Source: Liolophura sinensis (lineage: Eukaryota > Mollusca > Polyplacophora > Chitonida > Chitonidae). From it: 64,000 nt of DNA. The notes under the pieces were generated by a model. The model saw only the letters and a list, made by a program, of their open reading frames with translations. It had not been told where the DNA came from and did not search any database. Below, piece by piece: positions 1-13,245 of the stretch. Made by a program: the position numbers and the translations under genes. How positions within the stretch are numbered: position 1 is the first letter of the stretch; every line of letters starts with the position of its first letter. The DNA is taken from positions 41,110,191-41,174,190 of the forward strand of contig NC_088302.1 of the NCBI RefSeq assembly GCF_032854445.1, read 5' to 3'.

Positions 1-2220
1 ATATCATAGCTAGCTTCTCACTTGCTGCATGGTTTATGTATCTAGTATTCATAAACGAATTCCACATATCTGAATAAAACTCCACGTGCACTAGCAATAA
101 AATGCTAACGATATTAATTTCCAAAATTATGCCCAAGGCATGTACGCAGAGAAAGTAACGGGTGATCTGAAGGCTTTTTTCAAAATTTCACAACATTCTA
201 TACACAGTTTCAAACTACACCTATATGCATTAAGATACTAACATAAGATTGATGGCGTTTATGTCTAGGATTTACACAAAAATAATTTGTATAAGTTATT
301 TGTAGAAAACTCAAAATTTCTTGTAGGAATATCGTGACTTGAAGATATTTATTGCATATGGTATTGGTAGTTTCCATCTGTATTCACTTATTTACATATA
401 AAAATACAGTTTTGTTGTCATGAGAACCAACATAGCTTTTGTGGACCTAAAAAATCCAATTTTATAAAGAGAGCCTATAAATTTCATTCTAACTTGCTTG
501 GAAGTGTAAGAATATACACATATATGTTCACGTGTGGTCGTGGATTATACATTTTCCAATTTCCATCGTTGCACACGTATAAATCTCCGGATTTAGCTTT
601 TGAGAGAAAAGATGTGAACCAAACTGCACCAGTATATCATAAACAACGCCAGTGCATAGTAATATACTGCTGTCTTGTGTTTTCAGGATATACTCACCTA
701 AATTCCCAAGTGGCTTAAAGCAAAGCAGCGAAAACAGTGGAAATGGAAAAATATTTATTGTTTTTTTTTTTCGCACATTATTCTGACGGATCATAAGAAC
801 ACTGTGAACTGTAACATTGCTCATGATTCCCAATACCACGCATTGTACAAAACTAAAAAAAAAAAACATATGTCTCAATTAAGTTAGTAAATTATTTGAA
901 TCGACCAAGTCCCGTCACCGGCTTGAAACCAATTACTCCTGAGAAAAATTGACATCGCTTTCTAGTCGTGAAATTTAAAAGTCATTTTAGATCTGATGTG
1001 TTTTAAAGTCAGTATAAAGTCCATATCGTTCGTAACATGGTATAGTTACGTTTACCGTTGGAGGATAGAGGACAGAGCCAATGAAAAGCTTGTAGTTCAA
1101 GTCAAGCCGTACTAGTCAGAAAATGCGATGATATATTTAACAAAAGTTTCCGGACAAAGATGTGTGACATGGGACATGGGACTGACAAAAAAATCTGAAA
1201 ATTTCACATATTGACTCTTAGCTAAATTCTTTACACTGTATCTTAATGTAAACATACTAAATAGCAACTGTTGGAGAAAAATGGTTTATTCGAGAAAAAA
1301 GTCACTGTTGAAGGGAAATGGAGAAACCTAAAACTTTTGCAGTTTTATAATTATATAGCAAACTGGACTCTTGAATGAAGACCAGTCCCTAGATCGTCTG
1401 AAATGTGTTTATGTAAAGCGCGTGTGACATAGGCGTGTTTTGTGCCTCTCCCCGTGTTCCCCCTTAGGCGGTTTGTCCCCTGCACAGGACGATGACCAGA
1501 GAGTGACCAGGGCTTGACGTAGACTGGACACAGTTCGCTTAATTGGTTCACCGCCCTGTCCCAGCGGGGTTTAAGAGTATAAGAAAAGAGAATGAAGTCA
1601 ATTGTGATTGGATTGTCGTTACCCAACAAATACCCTCTAACACTGAAACTATCTTAGAAGTCTGTCGAGGGAGGGAAGACGGGGGAGGGGAAGGTAACCA
1701 CTGTGTTAGGTGACCCAAATCAAACATTAAGATCAACAAATGTAGGAACTGTACACTACAAAAAAACTAATGTAACAACGAGAGTGCTCTAAACAGTTTC
1801 TGTTACGGACCAGTAGCAACCGCAGACTTGTCATCAAAGACGAATATGTAAGTCTTTGTTAATTTACAGGTGAGTAGAGTCTAATTGCTCACAATGAATT
1901 AAGCGCACGAGGAAACCGAGGTAGGAGCTAATGGTCAGCTCTGACCAGGCCACCCAGGACAACTGTCAATCAAACATGATGACCGGACAATGGATTACTA
2001 TTGACAACATGGGGCAATAGCAATCGACATTGAAATACAAAAGAAAAACATTATTAAACATTCCAGTCGTCTCGGACATATTGGGTATCAAGAATGCAGC
2101 CCCTAGTATGGCTGCCATGCATGCATAGTTATTGAAGATGTGCAAGAGCGTTAATTTCATTGGGTCTTATTTAAACCACATTTTCCATGGACAGTTAAGG
2201 GATGCAACTTTATAAACATC

Positions 2221-2304
<84 letters not shown>

Positions 2305-3452
2305 TTCAAACTGAATGATCATTTTCGTAACTACACATTTCCATGGAGCTGCTTAATATTTTTTACAGTTTATTTTGTTGATGTTTTTTCTTTTTTTCTG
2401 GATATATGCTGTGTGACAGACTACTGAATGGCAACTAAATCCAGACCAAGACGACAGTGCTACACACTCGTTAATGCATTGCATTTCATCTGCAGTTAAT
2501 TTTTTCTTTGTCTGTTATACATTTATCTTACAAGTATAGGACAAAGTATTTATGAAAAATAATGTATATAAAGTTGATAATACTTGAGAAATTAATTCTA
2601 TTCATTTGGATCATTTTGTATTATTTTCCTGTCTTTGCCAGTTTTGATCCGTTTTCCAGTGCATCTATATCTTTTTACTAACTGTAACTGGACACCTTAC
2701 TCGACGATGAATTTATCGATTATCGCATTTGAAGGTGTTAATCTAGCCGTGTGTATTCACACTGCTTTTCAGCCCACACACCTGGAGATTCATGGTTCCC
2801 GCCCCGGGGAGATCTCGTAACGCACGAGATTAGCACCTAATCCGGAAAGGTGGCTGAAGTCCACAGGAGAGCATTTGTGTAACGTCAATTGCAGCATGAG
2901 GGCCAGATTGCACAAATGTCTTTGTAGTACCGCTATATGCTGTATAGTACCGTACCCATTCCATTGAGGAGTGAGACTTACGTTAATCTGCCTAATTCTA
3001 ACACCTATAAAACCTGAGAAATATATCACCAACACATCACTGATCTAATGTACCCGGTGATAGTTATAATGGCTCAACAGCAGTGTGTTTTAGAACTTCC
3101 AGGAGCGGAACACCTATTGATGCTATTCCAGGTGAATAATAGATTTGCACATGGGCTATGCTTATTCTGAGATCTATCTGTATAGGACCTATTACAGATT
3201 TAATTCCACAAACAGACAGACTTCGAAGAAATAAAACAAAATGATGATGAACTGTAAAACACAATTCACCCGTCATCCGCCACAACGATAATTGTTCACA
3301 ACGTGCAAATCATGAAACATTCAACAGTTAAACATTTTATTTGAGTAGTTTGCAAAAATTATCACTGAACAATAGCACAAAGTAACCTGATAGCAACAAA
3401 GACAATTTCCACGCTCTAAACTAATTATGTCCTTTTTATCCTGACATTTCAG
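1..3452. other. Upstream or intronic sequence before the Vax homeobox exon
   Basis: No convincing exon was found here. The Vax gene must have at least one more 5' exon, because the exon at 3453 opens in mid-codon, so part of this stretch is probably intron. It contains a TA microsatellite at 2224-2300 and a locally GC-richer block at about 1410-1700. That block has a 92-codon open frame on the minus strand that I cannot match to anything. Otherwise it is AT-rich and unremarkable. Confidence 0.5.
2224..2300. repeat. (TA)n microsatellite
   Basis: Uninterrupted alternating TA for roughly 77 bases, with unique sequence on both sides. Confidence 0.95.
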
Positions 3453-4225
3453 ATTCGAACGGAGGAACCAAGGAACTGCTATTTCCGAAAGCCCTGGATC
3501 TGGATCGCCCTAAGAGAAACCGAACGACGTTTTCACAGGAACAACTTAGAACGCTGGAACGGGAGTTCCGTAAGAACCAGTACATGGTTGGGAAAGAACG
3601 AACAGAATTAGCGGACAAACTGGGGTTGTCCGAAACACAGGTTAGGAATGCACATTTCTGTTGTTCGTTACTCTAAAGAAATGCTTTGACACTAATTGTT
3701 AACAAACAATTGAGTCTGCATGTTTATGTAAAATTAAAGGAGAAAACAAAGTATTAATAATGTTAATCCTTTAAATTCATTGCCCGAATAAACAGATAGC
3801 TTATGAATCCAGCGCATCAACAAAATACCATCATTCCACGCGAAAGTGTAATTCTAAATGTAACATTTTCTTTCCATTTATCCATATGTTTAATTAATAT
3901 ATGCGTATTTTTACAATGTGAATTTTGTTTGTGACACAGAAAATAAGATTCAGTAGTTTTATTGAATTCAAAATTAGAATAACGAATGTCGACAATTTTG
4001 TTGCAGGTGAAAGTATGGTTTCAAAACAGGCGAACGAAAGATAAAAAGGACAAAAGCAAAGCCGAGGAGAGTCGCGAGAACAGGGTGAAAGCATGGCCCA
4101 AATGTGAACTCCTGAACAGCGTGTTGCCGCCGGTCCCAACCATACAGCCATTCTACGGATACGCTCCCTGTTTACCCCTCCCTTCCCATCAACCTTTCCG
4201 GTATCCGGTTTATCATGGCACATGA
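3453..4225 (+). CDS. Vax: Vax-type homeobox transcription factor, last two exons
   Basis: Two exons, 3453-3640 and 4007-4225, flanked by AG (3451-3452), GT (3641) and AG (4005-4006); stop TGA at 4223-4225. The first opens with two bases completing a codon and reads through LLFPKALDLDRPKRNRTTF into a full homeodomain. QYMVGKERTELADKLGLSE is followed, across the intron, by VKVWFQNRRTKDKKDK, with W48, F49, Q50 and N51 present. The LDLDRPKR lead-in, the QYxVGxERTELA helix and the intron after SETQ (homeodomain 44/45) are the pattern known for Vax (ventral anterior homeobox), close to Emx and Not. The known family role is DNA binding in anterior and eye development; here that is inference. The tail after the homeodomain is short (about 50 residues, Pro-rich). 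5' exons were not located. Confidence 0.9.
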
Positions 4226-5794
4226 CAGTGATTGACTAATCACAAGATTTTGTATAAAGACGACAAAGTGCACATGATTTGCATATACAGTTGTAGCCAA
4301 TGAAACGGCAGTATCGCGTATGATGTCGCTGAAGTGTCGGAGCCTTTCGGTCCCTGGAGAGCTTGTACTTAGTTGTTATTTTATTTATTCGATGGTGTTA
4401 TATTTTGCTGTCTTTAAAAAAAGGAAAGAAAAAAGGAAGAGACAATCTCCCTTGTTGGGTGACATATGTGCGCATGTCAAGTTATGACATATTTTTTATA
4501 TCCAATTTCAACGGGTTATCTGTTCTTCTAAGATCTGATTAACACCAAGTAAGCCAAACTACTGTTATCTTGGTTATTTATCTACAGAGCCAACCTGATG
4601 GAAGTTGTAAGCGCCGTTATGCTGTCGCGGCGTGTGTAGGTGTGACATTTTGGTCAATGGCCCTGCTTCCTGTAATTACATCCTGTCAACAAGCCCATCC
4701 TGACTGACAATTACATCTGGGCAGAACAATTATACCTGTTGATTGTTATCAATGAGAACAACATACGATGTGCGGTGTTTGCTAATTGTAAAGGCATTAA
4801 ACCCATACCGGCCTAATCTGGTTAACCACCTGTTACAGCCCGAGACAACATCTGATAACCGCAGTGGGCAAAGCTAGTAAAGTATCTGCTTATGTCATAC
4901 TTCGTTTTCCTGTTTGTGTTCATGTTTTCCTTGTCGGATATATCTGATGTTGGTGAAGATGACAAAAGGCGTTTAACACCTTCCCGGTAGATTGACATCT
5001 GTGATAAGGAACAGGTGGATAAATCTTCCTAATTGGCGGAAATCTTGTCCATTAAAGACTTATGGACGGTTTCCACAAAGCCAACTTTGAATGAATAATT
5101 CTTCCTAACATCACTTTCAGCCATATCTCGGCGAAAAGTCAGTGTTGATTGAAGCCAAAACATCAACATTCTACATACTTAACTCAGCACTGTGTCAGAA
5201 CGAGCTATACGATAAACTTAATAAAATCTTATATAAACTATATAAACTTATATGAACATAAAAATCTGCAATTGTACACATATCTTTCTACGCGAGTTTT
5301 ACATTTGACTTAATTTAAAACAGTTCTTTTCCTTTTACGTGCCTGGGCTGTCTCCACAGCAAGAATACGCCCCTGTCGTCCAAAGAATACATTCTCGTTG
5401 CAAAATTTGCAAATGATAAATTGTTGTCCTGACAACTTTCCTTTACAAGGGTTTTTCTAAAAATGTTATGAAGCATAAATTACAACCATTCACTGAAACT
5501 CTTCAGGATACAAACTACTTGTATTATCTACTTATGGCTCCATGTCTTGCCAAGAACATGTATAGCAGTCCACGCTCATTATTTATAGCCAAATGTACAT
5601 AACAAATTGCTTACGAATAACTTCTTAATATATTGTTTTAGTGGTATAATCTCCAGTAAATGACGAAGTCATACGTAAGCAATTTGTTTTGTATTTGATC
5701 ATCGACCCTACATCTTCTAAATGTAACTCACAGAAATCATTACATCTAAATAATGATATGATATCACCATAACTATATGCGAATTATAACACAT
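4226..5794. other. Downstream flank of the Vax gene
   Basis: Probably 3' UTR and then intergenic DNA. AATAAA occurs at 5220-5225 but is too far away to assign with confidence. The interval 4660-4770 has three TAAT-core motifs of homeodomain-site type (GTAATTACA, CAATTACA, CAATTATA) in a less AT-biased context. No open reading frame of note. Confidence 0.5.
4660..4770. promoter_or_regulatory. Candidate cis-regulatory island with clustered homeodomain motifs
   Basis: GTAATTACA, CAATTACA and CAATTATA lie within about 70 bases of each other, 0.45 kb downstream of a homeobox stop codon. Such palindromic TAATTA sites are known targets of homeodomain proteins. The assignment as an enhancer is inference only, since AT-rich DNA produces such motifs by chance. 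Confidence 0.2.
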
Positions 5795-5978
5795 AGCGTG
5801 CCAGTGCGGCGTGATGACTCAGGAGCTTACCATCAATGCAGTCGCTATGATTTCAAGTCCAGCTCATGCTGACTTCCTCTCCCGCCATGCGTGGACAGAA
5901 GTTCCAGCTCGTTGTCGTGGGTTTCGCCCAAATATTGCTGAGTACGGCGTAAAACACCAATCACGTCAATAAATAAAT
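5795..5978 (+). mobile_element. SINE family A copy, internally deleted
   Basis: The tRNA-like head (TGACTCAGGAGC ... ATTTCAAGTCC, a weak B box) is followed by the CTCATGCTGACTTCCTCTC segment and the family 3' end GAGTACGGCGTAAAACACC with an AAT-rich tail. The middle of the body, present in the copy at 7133, is missing. Confidence 0.75.
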
Positions 5979-6104
5979 CCCACACAGTCATTGTACAGAT
6001 AAGTAACGGCGACAGAATATTTCACTGATCTTATGTCGGTCAGTTTCATGAGTTTAAGAAACAGGAGTCCAGACCTTCGATAATCCGACGGCTTTCTTAT
6101 GCTT

Positions 6105-6305
6105 CGGGTTTTTCGTCGTACTTATCAATTTCTCAGTCATATGACGACGCGGAATTATTAGGTGTGCGTGCAAATATTGTATCTTCTTATGGAAGGGCTA
6201 GTAAATACCGCTAATTGCTACCACCGCTGAAGTACATCATGTTATACACACCAGACATGAGACTCAGTTACGTAATACCGATAGTGATAACGGGCCAGCC
6301 AATCC
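6105..6305 (-). mobile_element. SINE family B copy, diverged
   Basis: Read on the minus strand, it shares the CATATGACTGA ... GTACGACG 3' block and the upstream body with the full-length family B elements at 61303-61657 and 23028-23370. It is much mutated and its edges are approximate. Confidence 0.5.
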
Positions 6306-6329
6306 TCTTTCCTTGCATGCTGTAACCAC

Positions 6330-7030
6330 CAAAGGAGGCAGCAACTGGTTCCATTTTTAAAATCTTTGGTATGACTGACCTGCACAGTTTGTCATTTTGG
6401 TGGAAGGAAGCTAATCTCCAGTTTAATAAAGGACTTAAAGCATGGAGAGTAAAACCAGACAAAAGACGAGAGTGTGAAACTTGGGAAGTTGTCACACATT
6501 TTACAGCGTTATGGACAACCACGTATATGATTACCAACAAGCTACTACCAACAAGGTACTGAGAGCAATGCTTGGAAGGCATACTGCACAAAGGATATCA
6601 TTTTCCAGTACCATGGGAATATTTGAGGAGTTTTAAATCAAGATGGCCAATATTATAGATGCCATTGATGTCAAGTACAGCTTAGGACCAACCTAGGTTT
6701 CAAAATAGGCAGCCAAGAATCAGCTATTCAGCACTGGAAGAAATCTAGGCGTCGAAACAGACATTCGTATACCAGCCGTCAACCATAATGAACCTTTGGA
6801 TAAAGACCAATTTCCAAAGCAACTTTCAACACAAACTTACAGAGGATGTACATAAAGCTGGAAATTATGACGCTTTCATTCAAAAAGAAGCAGATAAACA
6901 TTTCCAGTGATGACAGAAAGACGCTATTAAAGATCTAATCCAATGATTTAAATCAGTATATCCAAATAGTGTGTACCCTGCTTGTTCATATGTTGTCGTT
7001 GATCAAAATATATATGCATCTCCTTTAATC
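6330..7030 (+). pseudogene. Coding-like, stop-interrupted segment of unknown origin
   Basis: The plus strand has an open stretch of about 63 codons (6371-6562). It is followed by further stretches of protein-like composition in shifting frames, such as KADKHFQ and YVVVDQNIYASPLIRL, separated by stops. This looks like a decayed coding sequence, perhaps from a transposable element, but I recognise no family motif. The SINE at 7133 sits just downstream. Confidence 0.25.
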
Positions 7031-7132
7031 AGGCTTTGATTTGCAACTTTTCACAAAGGGTGCCCAAAAATAATGCCAATGTTGAATTATCACCTGAAAG
7101 ATATCTGAGATATTGCTCAAAGGTGGGTAGGG

Positions 7133-7377
7133 GGTCCCTGCGTGGCCCAGTTGGTCAGCGCGCTAGCCCAGGAGTCTCTCACCAATGCGGTCGCTGTGAG
7201 TTCAAGCCTAGCTCATGCTGGCTTTCTCTCCGGTCGTACGTGGGAAGGTTTGGTAGCAACCTGTGGATGGTTGTGGTTTTTTTTCCCGGGGTGTGTCCGG
7301 TTTCCTCCCACCATGGCCGATGTCGTATAAGTGAAATATTCTTGAGTACGACGTAAAACACAAATCAAATAAATAAA
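7133..7377 (+). mobile_element. SINE family A, full-length, with target-site duplication
   Basis: Head with Pol III A box TGGCCCAGTTGG (7143-7154) and B box GAGTTCAAGCC (7198-7208), a body, and the 3' end GAGTACGACGTAAAACAC with a CAAATAAATAAA tail. The 12-base sequence TCAAAGGTGGGT occurs at 7117-7128 and again at 7378-7389, a perfect target-site duplication. This copy is a good local reference for the family. It is non-coding; mobilisation would need LINE reverse transcriptase supplied in trans, as known for SINEs. Confidence 0.93.
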
Positions 7378-7464
7378 TCAAAGGTGGGTTAGTTAATTAA
7401 GCGCGCTGTCATTTCCAAGTTACATAAGGAGAAAGTCAGGATGTCAGTGATCATGAAAGACGTG

Positions 7465-7590
7465 AGGCTGAGAAAGACGTACGGTTGAGAAAGCCGTAAG
7501 GTTGAGTAAGACGTAAGGCTGAGAAAGACGTAAGTTTGCGAGAGACGCAAGGTTGAGAAAGACGTAAGGTTGAGAAGGACGTAAGGTTGT
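7465..7590. repeat. Short tandem repeat, about 20-bp unit
   Basis: Degenerate copies of GAGAAAGACGTAAGGTT follow each other about six times, with small length changes between copies. Confidence 0.75.
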
Positions 7591-10500
7591 TCTAGGTGAA
7601 TGAGTGAAATCAGTATTCACATCGTGTACCATGCTAGTATATAATTTGTCGATAATAAAATATGTATCTCGCTGACGCTTTTATTGCAGCTGTTCATATA
7701 TCTAACGTGGCGATGTACTTCAGCACAATGAATATACGAACCCTAGCCCCGTGTTAAGCGGAATTAGACATAATCATGGAGCAGAGCGCCAGTTATTCTG
7801 TCCATATTTACTTACAACAAAATTACAACCATTGTAAACCTTTGGAAATTTAGAGTGAAGGCGTTTGATGGAATAACGTTGAGAAACTTGTTTTTGAAGT
7901 AATAACTTGTGACGTTGATTTAAATCAACACACAACACAAAGGGTCTGAATGGTATATAAGGTGAGATATGTACACATGTATATGCAGAACCCTTCGGTG
8001 TATTGCTGTCCAATTAAGGATAATTTACAATGTCAAAATTGACATTACAGCACAGGCAAGGCTTTCACTTAGTTTTGACACAGAATGAATTTAAGAACAA
8101 GTAAACAAAATATGACACCATCTTGCCTATGTTACCCTTGAGTATCATTTAATTGAAATTGCTAATAAACCAGTTTAAAATATTTTTTCAGCTCCATAGC
8201 AGCACGTTGTGGAAAAAGCAGCCCAACACTTTGTGCCTAGGGCTATATTCGCCATAGACATTAACGAACCCTTCAGATGACAAAAGAGTTACGTCGCTCT
8301 TGACAGCGATTTACCGTTACTTATACTCACGTGGCGATAAGTACGTGTTTTGATTGGCTAGATGCCCCGAGGGAAGTCTCGCGATAGCACTAGTCTGTGA
8401 CACGTGCACAATCGTGCCAGAGTCAATGAGTTATATACGGACGGACTAATTGTAGGTCTATAGGTGATGTATTATCTGACTGAAGTAAACTGGCCCTGGG
8501 CGGGGTATGACACAACCTGATAACAAGCTGTACTGTTTGTCATATTGTTATTCTAACTTCGTAAACGGGTGACACTTATTGTAGGTAAGTATATGGACAA
8601 TAAGCTGGGAGAAAGTCGCAGAGGTCGTTAATTAATTTCATGAGATGCCAAGGCTAAAATATAGATTGTACATCTCCATGGATGACACAAATACGCAACA
8701 CAATACCGTGCATAGATGGACATGCGATGAGATAGATAAGAGCAATGATTTGCCACTTCCATGCTTCGGGGAAATCATCTTACTACTTGTTTGTTAAAGG
8801 TATAGGCTACATGCTGATTTTAGATGGTTGTACGTAGTTATAGCTCCGTCGTAACTAATCTGGAGAAGTAACGCACATGGTAGTTTACGTCAACTGTTTT
8901 TCAAACTGTGAAAGGAAATCTCATTCGGATATGAATGAAACTTATTGCTACTCAAACAGAGAACATTGGGATATGTAGTCAAACAATTTAGGTAAAAATG
9001 TTAATAAAGCTATTTTTATTGACAGAAAAAGAATTAATCCCGAACAGAGATATTAAGATATTTCGATGGTTGAACGTTTTACCTTCTTAAATTCGTCGTT
9101 GATAGTGAAGAGGTTAATTTAGATATTAATCTCTGCACGTGAAACAAATTAGACATAACATTACATACGGAGAAAAGTACTTTTTATCACAATTTGAGAA
9201 ATGTAAGGGATAAAGTTTCTTTGGTGACGGTTGCCTTGTCACACTTCAAAGTTCATTTTGTTATGCTATAGGAGTAAGTTTTTAAATAATATTGCGAAAA
9301 AAAATTACAATCGTTTTATACATTATTCACAGCGTTTTGTAATAATTCTATCATAACCTTGTTGCTTGCTCAGTTTGTATAGCGTGAAATCAGAGCATTT
9401 TTGACTTGTCCAGCGACTCACACAGTAACGTTATTACAGCATGCCAACCTCAACACACGAAGCTTTGTAATATAGGCTGCATGCACAGCAGGCTTATTAC
9501 AAGCGGTCTGTGGAAGTATTGGTAAATAACGTTGAGTGTACACAAGCCTTTTGAACCGTAGACGAGATGGTCTACTTCTAGACAAAATTACCTGTTGTCA
9601 AAATATAATGACAATTCGGGAGTCTATTATGTTGGTTTCACCCTAGCGATTACACTTGCAATGGCCATGTTTTGACAGACAACACGCTGGGTTATCAGAC
9701 CTAATAAGTATACAGACATGTATAATAAAATGTCCACGCTAACGCGTTAGATACAATCTCCATGCATGTGTGAGTCTATATACTGGGTGTCAACGACGAC
9801 ATAACATCTCACATGACCAGATTGTAGCTTTCACGCGCTCACTGAATCCGGACAATGTCCTCACAAAGCCTTGTCAAACGAACACGTCAAATAAACTCAA
9901 AGAACAAAGCGTAAGTTCTCCTTCATGGTTGATGTTTTAATGAGGTTCTCTGGGATTTCCGGGATGTGTGTGGACTTCGATCAAAGAGAACATTTGACCC
10001 TACAGTCATCTAAATTACAGTCTTGTATGTTTGACAGTAGTGCATTGCACATATATAGACTTGCAATTATTTTATCCATGATTTCAGCTGCCGTGCATGC
10101 TCTCTACGCAGTGAAAGTTTTCCCAGAGGAGCCTTCTATACGGAAATGGAATAGTAAACATAAGCAAATATATGAAATGGTGCTTTTGGAAACTATTCGA
10201 GATTCTTAATTCAAAGCCATTGGCTATCCTGCCCCGCTAGATGTTTGTTTGTGAGTATAATTTATATTTAAGACAGCTTGCGAATCATTCGTCGCTTAAC
10301 AACGCTCAACTTTATAGATTACAAAATTCATGGTTCTCGCAAACAGTCTGATCTCATTCAGAAACTGGATTGGAAATTTAAAGCAGGGGACTTCAGAAAT
10401 AACACAAATCGCCATGCATCAGTCACAATTATACAGTATTCAGATTTAGTTTATATAATGCAAACCTTCACTTGGACACGGAGTTCGTAGGTTTCCCCTG

Positions 10501-11879
10501 TTCTTTCTGCGGTTGGCGACAAGGCACGGTTGACGATGCTTGTTTGGCTGTTTGTGCTGCCTAACAGTGCAGCGAAGACCAATCGATTCCATGTACCAGG
10601 ATAATGTGTATATCTAGTTAAACTTTCTTATTCGGTTACAATCGGCAGAACGATACATATATTGTGATATATATATTTTTGCATTTTATAACTTTTCCAA
10701 TATTCAACAAATACTTTTGTATGAGTGGTGATATTTCCAGGCTTGTGATTTACTACATACATAAGAGGGCAGCATTTGTCAAGCTTTTTTCTGGTTGCTT
10801 GTGCGTTGTTTGGTGTTATATGTCTGTATCAGTTCTGATAAGCAATCCCTGTATGGAACAGAAACGTCGAGCTGACCACAATTAGATGGTGTTGAATAAT
10901 GGAATTTATTTACGTCTTTGGAAAATCACAAAACTGGGTGAGTTACTTGATCATGGATAAAAATCCTATAGGAGGGGGTGGGGTGGGCACGAGGTCCCCG
11001 GGTGAGGGAATAAGAGGGCGGGGCGCTTGTTCTCTGTGTTCTTCCGAACCCTCTTTCTCTGACAGATGGGAGAGTACCAAACCTCTTGTTAAGAAGTGTC
11101 CACGAATCAGTTTGTAATTGTGTTAGCCCATCATGACTGAAGATAAAAGCTAAACCACATTAACGAAATGATTCCAATAATTACACAACAAAATTTCAAC
11201 AAATCAAGAATATGAAATTAATGAATACTGAATTAAAAGTGTTTGTCAATAAGGAATTATAAAATAAAGTCACACATTTCATGTTAACTGAACTGACATC
11301 AGCAGTAACAAAAAAGATAGAGATTGAATAGTATTGTTTCACAAATTAAAATTTCCATCAGAACAAACTTTGTTTATGGCCATAATCTGCGGCCCCTGTG
11401 AATGATCGACGTAGAGAAAATGAACTTATAAAAGAATGCGACGTTACTTTAAACCTCAATGTCTGTGATTTCCTAAACGCATATGCATCAATATGACCAC
11501 CGTCATGCATCTAGATAAATAAATCAATACTAATAGATGTAGTTGTGATGTGGCGAATGTTTTCACCAAATCGAACTTAATGACATTAACCAGAGGATAG
11601 TTTTGAGTTCCTTCAGAAGATTTATTCTTTAAAGCTAATGGTGCCTATTTGGGATCGTTCATGACCGATTGTCGATAAAGTCCTCACCATCCTTGAGCAC
11701 CCTTGATCCTTGAACTACACTGGATGGTCGGATATTTTTGGACCAACATGTGAATCAGGTAGAACAATAGTAACATAGTGAAAATGTCTTCATCGTCAAT
11801 CCTGGTGAACAATGCGGGTGGAAGAGCCTTCTATAACGGACCGCCATGATCGGCTCACACATTCTCCGGCCGGCTGTAT

Positions 11880-12180
11880 TGCCTCTTGACTGAGCGTCGA
11901 TTAATTGGTCATCGTTAATAAACAATATAATTGGATGAAAAGAATTTGTCAACACCGTGATGCGGTGGTCGGTGTCGTTAATGGACAATTAATTGTGTAT
12001 TTAGGCGAATAGTGAGGACTCTCTTCGCACAGTGGGGTGTCCTGGGCGGGCGTTGTTGGCGCGTCTCGCAGTCTGTTCAGCCTCTCTCCCGCCCTCACCG
12101 CAGGCGATCGCCTCCACAAGCCCTCGCCGCTAACCCGCCCATTATCCGTAAAGGAACCATCCATTACCAACAATCGGTCC
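11880..12180. promoter_or_regulatory. Candidate regulatory island: TAAT motifs beside a GC-rich block
   Basis: 11895-11995 carries CGATTAATTGG, CGTTAATAAAC, ATAATTGG, GTTAATGG and ACAATTAATTGT. Next to it, 12000-12150 is GC-rich in otherwise AT-rich surroundings and contains the palindrome GGCGATCGCC. The composition contrast and motif density fit a conserved enhancer of a developmental gene, possibly the Vax gene 8 kb away. This is inference without conservation data. Confidence 0.25.
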
Positions 12181-13099
12181 ATTCCACGCCTATACTGTTT
12201 GATTGTTCATCAAGTCTTTAACAGGTTTGAGGACAGAGATTCGAGACCTGCATGAAAGTCGTTAAATTATCCACAAGATCACGGGGAGAGAATTAGTAAA
12301 CACAAGAAACGGTAGGCCTACATTGCATGGCCAAAGACAAGTGCTGATACCTATTAAGTCAAGATACATCTTAACAGAAGAGGTTAAACGACTTTCATTC
12401 ACAAGTGTTTCACCAAGGCCATTGGACAGTTTCTACATGTGACTATGCAGATCCCTCAGAGTTGAAATACACACGTATTGCCTTATTTGTATTTAAATAT
12501 ATGCCCACAGAAAACATCGAATCACCACATATACAGCAGCAAAATTTGTGTATTATACAAATTTCGTCAAAACGAAAACAAATTTACTTTACAAAATGCT
12601 ACGAAATAATGTTTTTATTACTTTAGACGCCCCAACCGCACGGAAGTCATTTGAATAGATCGATGAAAGTCAATTTCCAGTTGTCAGTACCGCTTTGACA
12701 ATCACAGTCACTGGAATAAAAAGACAATATATAGTTCAATATGAGGCGTGGCGAGGTACATGTACAAGTACCATCTTTGAAAATGATTGTAAATGATGGT
12801 AAAACTACGCGAACTGGGTGGATGAGTTGTATAATTAGCGTCTAGTTGAAACTGGAGAATAACATAAACACAGCGATGCGACTTAACTACAGTTGCGGTC
12901 GTGTTCACTGGAATAGAATGTTGTATGTCCGGTACCACGAATGAAAGAGGTTATACCGGAGATAATTTTACAAAAATAGATTAGCACAAATCCAGCTGAA
13001 CTTTTGCTATTACTGCCCCAAATAATTACCTTTTACAAAATATCAGCCTCGCCCGAGCACATGTTATTGTACGAATTCCTATCATTCAAAAATTCCTAA

Positions 13100-13245
13100 A
13101 ATGTATAAAGCGGATCACATCATAACTTTTTCAAACTTTAGAATCATGTGAACACAGGTAAGACTCTAATATTTACTGCAAGCCAATAATTTGAGCTTTT
13201 CTTGGTTAATACACAAAATCTGATTTGATTAACAAACACGGATTT
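13100..13245. repeat. Dispersed unclassified repeat, copy 1
   Basis: Shares long blocks with 53285-53430 in the same orientation: TTTTTCAAACTTTAGAATCAT, then GATATTTAC or AATATTTACTG, CAATAATTTGAGCT and TTGATTAACAAA in the same order and spacing. The second copy lies in the 5' UTR intron of the GPCR gene. Element class unknown. Confidence 0.6.

Larger units (their letters stand above)
7381..13099. other. Gene-poor intergenic stretch
   Basis: No gene supported. The short repeat GAGAAAGACGTAAG(G/T)TT recurs at 7465-7590. The 94-codon frame at 9925-10209 and the 70-codon frame at 10278-10490 match nothing I know and have no splice or promoter context. A G-rich patch lies at 10970-11030, and 11640-12300 contains the TAAT-rich and GC-rich island listed separately. 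Confidence 0.5.

Noticed and set aside
1351..1629. 92-codon minus-strand frame in a GC-richer block
   Set aside because: No homology recognised, no splice or promoter context, and length is within chance for such composition.
7036..7356. 106-codon frame across 7036-7356
   Set aside because: Mostly SINE family A sequence; the matching frames recur wherever the SINE occurs.
9925..10209. 94-codon plus-strand frame with one hydrophobic stretch
   Set aside because: No motif, no supporting splice sites or poly(A) signal; likely chance.
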